The notes under the pieces were generated by a model, which searched no databases, was not told the DNA's origin, and saw only the letters and a program-made list of their open reading frames with translations. A program made the translations under genes and the position numbers. Positions 62,491 to 64,000 of a stretch of 64,000 nt of DNA are shown here, piece after piece (position 1 is the stretch's first letter; the number at the start of each line of letters is the position of its first letter). The stretch comes from Anaerorudis cellulosivorans (GTDB lineage: Bacteria; Bacteroidota; Bacteroidia; Bacteroidales; Dysgonomonadaceae): NCBI RefSeq assembly GCF_025943985.1, contig NZ_JAPCWE010000014.1, positions 1-64,000 of the forward strand. The letters run 5' to 3'.

Positions 62491-62498
62491 CAAAGATA
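62491..62498 (-). promoter_or_regulatory. -7 promoter box (TATCTTTG) for pfkA
   Basis: The minus strand reads TATCTTTG, with a TTTG (62519-62516) 17 nt upstream as -33 candidate; 55 nt before the pfkA ATG. Confidence 0.65.
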
Positions 62499-62527
62499 AA
62501 GTTTTTTGCGGGTAACAAAAAAGCTTT

Positions 62528-63394
62528 TTAGGGTTTTAATTTCATGATTCTTTCTGCCAGCGCTTGCATTTGCCACTTAGGAGTGGATGTTGCGCCGCAG
62601 ATACCAACCCTGTCATTGTCCTTTATCAACGAAACATCCAATTCGTCGGGAGAATGGATGAAGTAGGAGTTGGGATTACTCTTTTTGCATTCGTTAAAAA
62701 GAACTTTTCCGTTGGAGCTTTTTTCTCCGGCAATAAAGAAGATGATATCGTGTTGCGATGCAAATATGTTGATGTGCGGAATCCGGTTGGATACCTGGCG
62801 GCAGATCGTATCGTGATATTCGAATTTTGCATCATTGGTCATTTTTTTCTGAATGATGTCGATAATTTCACGAAAATCTTCCAGATGGTTAGTTGTTTGA
62901 GAAAATAAATGGATATCTTTCGAGAAATCCAGTTTGTCGAGATCTTCTTTTTTTTCGATTACGATTGCCGATCCTTCGGTTTGGCCCAACAAACCGTTTA
63001 CTTCGGCATGCCCTTTTTTTCCGTAAATAACGAGTTGAATTTCGTTGTTCGCTTTGCTGAGGTAGGTTCTTTTGATTCGTTTTTGCAGTTCCAATACCAC
63101 CGGACAAGAGGCGTCGATGATTTCGATATGATTTTCTTCCGCAATCCGGTATGTTTCGGGCGGCTCGCCATGAGCGCGGAGGAGAACACGCACATTTCTC
63201 AGTTTTTTAAATGTTTCGTGATCGATAGTAACCAACCCCATTTTAGTCAGGCGTTCCATCTCCACATTATTATGGACGATATCTCCCAAGCAGTATAATG
63301 TTTCGCTTTTCCGCAATTCTTCTTCGACTTTGCTGATGGCTCTTTCTACTCCAAAACAGCAACCCGATTGTTGATCGATTTCAACTTTAAGCAT
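62528..63394 (-). CDS. ispH: 4-hydroxy-3-methylbut-2-enyl diphosphate reductase
   Basis: The 288-residue iron-sulfur enzyme makes IPP and DMAPP in the MEP pathway. Conserved cysteines are in QQSGCCFGVERAI (near residue 13), DASCPVV (near 97) and GICGATSTPKWQ (near 263 on); the substrate-binding LRAHGEPPET and VHNNVEMERL are present. The ATG at 63394 is preferred to the longer frame because the family begins about ten residues before the first Cys. It overlaps the end of cmk by 8 nt. Confidence 0.95.
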   Translation of the reverse strand: MLKVEIDQQSGCCFGVERAISKVEEELRKSETLYCLGDIVHNNVEMERLTKMGLVTIDHETFKKLRNVRVLLRAHGEPPETYRIAEENHIEIIDASCPVVLELQKRIKRTYLSKANNEIQLVIYGKKGHAEVNGLLGQTEGSAIVIEKKEDLDKLDFSKDIHLFSQTTNHLEDFREIIDIIQKKMTNDAKFEYHDTICRQVSNRIPHINIFASQHDIIFFIAGEKSSNGKVLFNECKKSNPNSYFIHSPDELDVSLIKDNDRVGICGATSTPKWQMQALAERIMKLKP

Positions 63395-64000
63395 AGTGAC
63401 AGATTTGCTGCATTTTTTTGTTAAACATATCGATTGCCCATTGTAGCTGTTCCTCAACAGTAAGATTCGAATTGTCTAGTTCAATGGCATCGTCTGCTTT
63501 ACGTACCGGACTTTGCGAACGGTTACTGTCGCGTTCGTCGCGCTCTTTTATATTGGCAAGAACTTCCTCATATGTGATCTCCTCTCCTTTCTCTTTCAAT
63601 TCGTTAAAACGACGAAGAGCACGTGTTTCCGGCGAGGCGGTCAGAAATATTTTCAGTTCTGCATCGGGAAAAACTACGGTTCCTATGTCCCTACCGTCCA
63701 TCACAACCCCTTTTTCTTTTCCCATCTCCTGTTGTTGGCGAACCATTTCGCGACGCACGAAATCGAGTGTACTTATGCGGCTTGCAGCATTCCCTACTTC
63801 CAGCGAACGGATCTCTTTTTCCACGTTTTCGCCATTCAAATAGGTTTCCTGCTGCCCTTGCTCGTTGGTTCTGAAGGTGATGCGAATTTCCGGAATATGT
63901 TGTTTCAATGCTTCTTTGTCAATGTCGTCTTCTGTCACCCAACCACTACGTAGGGCATATAGCGCAACGGCTCGATACATTGCTCCACTATCAATATACG
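63387..64000 (-). CDS. cmk: Cytidylate kinase (5' end outside the window)
   Basis: The frame runs to the window edge and continues beyond it: the codons before MYRAVALYALRSG read YIDSGA, the family's YIDSGAMYR substrate motif, so the N-terminal P-loop lies outside. About 204 residues are seen, including EIRSLEVGNAASRIS, MDGRDIGTVVFPDAELKIFLTAS and RDERDSNRSQSPVRKADDAIELDNS. It phosphorylates CMP/dCMP. The 8-nt overlap with ispH indicates a cmk-ispH unit. Confidence 0.95.
   Translation of the reverse strand, partial: YIDSGAMYRAVALYALRSGWVTEDDIDKEALKQHIPEIRITFRTNEQGQQETYLNGENVEKEIRSLEVGNAASRISTLDFVRREMVRQQQEMGKEKGVVMDGRDIGTVVFPDAELKIFLTASPETRALRRFNELKEKGEEITYEEVLANIKERDERDSNRSQSPVRKADDAIELDNSNLTVEEQLQWAIDMFNKKMQQICHYA

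Noticed and set aside
63395-63457. Longer start for ispH
   Set aside because: It lies inside cmk on the same strand; the family starts shortly before the first cluster cysteine.

Overview
The window is 64 kb of a Bacteroidales chromosome, most like the Dysgonomonadaceae (Proteiniphilum/Petrimonas relatives). The evidence is Bacteroidetes-type -7 promoter boxes (TAnnTTTG) ahead of many genes, SusC-era outer-membrane families (CarboxypepD_reg-like barrels, NigD-like lipoprotein, TlpA/DUF4369 lipoprotein), an AlbA_2/HATPase_c_4 regulator, an iorAB-paaK cluster and a methylmalonyl-CoA decarboxylase operon of the succinate-propionate type. The species call is inference; no 16S gene is present. There is no CRISPR array, prophage, integrase or insertion sequence.

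Layout. 0.1-5.7 kb: DEAD-box helicase with a structured leader, a large outer-membrane barrel and a PagL-like protein. 5.8-8.4 kb: a small accessory islet with 11-bp tandem repeats, an AT-rich orphan gene and an AlbA_2 regulator with a repetitive 3' end. 8.4-12 kb: a thioredoxin-like lipoprotein that lacks the CxxC, and pnp. 12-17.7 kb: iorA-iorB-paaK-ACT-thioesterase-aminotransferase, an aromatic 2-oxoacid oxidation operon. 17.8-33.6 kb: divergent L-rhamnose genes (rhaB-rhaA-rhaT) facing an eight-gene operon. 33.6-39.7 kb: TonB receptor-MFS-hemN-hemG. 40-45 kb: tRNA-Phe, thiL, purine nucleoside phosphorylase, lpxK, sppA. 45.2-47.8 kb: ECF sigma factor, a one-pass plus barrel fusion and a NigD-like lipoprotein. 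48.2-55.2 kb: rpsA, DJ-1 protein, tonB-exbD-exbB, pdxJ, ACT protein, nadK. 55.2-61.4 kb: sodium-pumping methylmalonyl-CoA decarboxylase operon with two OadB paralogues. 61.5-64 kb: pfkA, ispH, cmk (cut by the window end).

The most interesting region is 17.8-33.6 kb. Opposite rhaBAT, and sharing an operator region with three copies of a TCAAATAnTGTA half-site, lies an operon for a complete TPP/lipoate dehydrogenase complex (E2, E3, fused E1 alpha-beta), a PHP-domain protein, a class II aldolase fused to an SDR that ends like sorbitol-6-phosphate dehydrogenase, a SorE-like sugar-phosphate dehydrogenase, a two-domain class II aldolase and a lipoate-protein ligase. A simple reading is RhaD-type cleavage followed by lactaldehyde oxidation. 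A bolder reading, proposed here as inference, is a redox shift of the rhamnulose-1-phosphate keto group from C2 to C5. That would create a methyl-ketone acyloin which an acetoin-dehydrogenase-like complex could cleave to acetyl-CoA plus a tetrose phosphate.

The second candidate system is the TonB receptor-MFS-HemN-HemG operon, which looks like porphyrin-precursor scavenging coupled to the last heme-synthesis steps. Energy metabolism is rounded out by propionate formation through the membrane decarboxylase and by amino-acid fermentation through the Ior operon.
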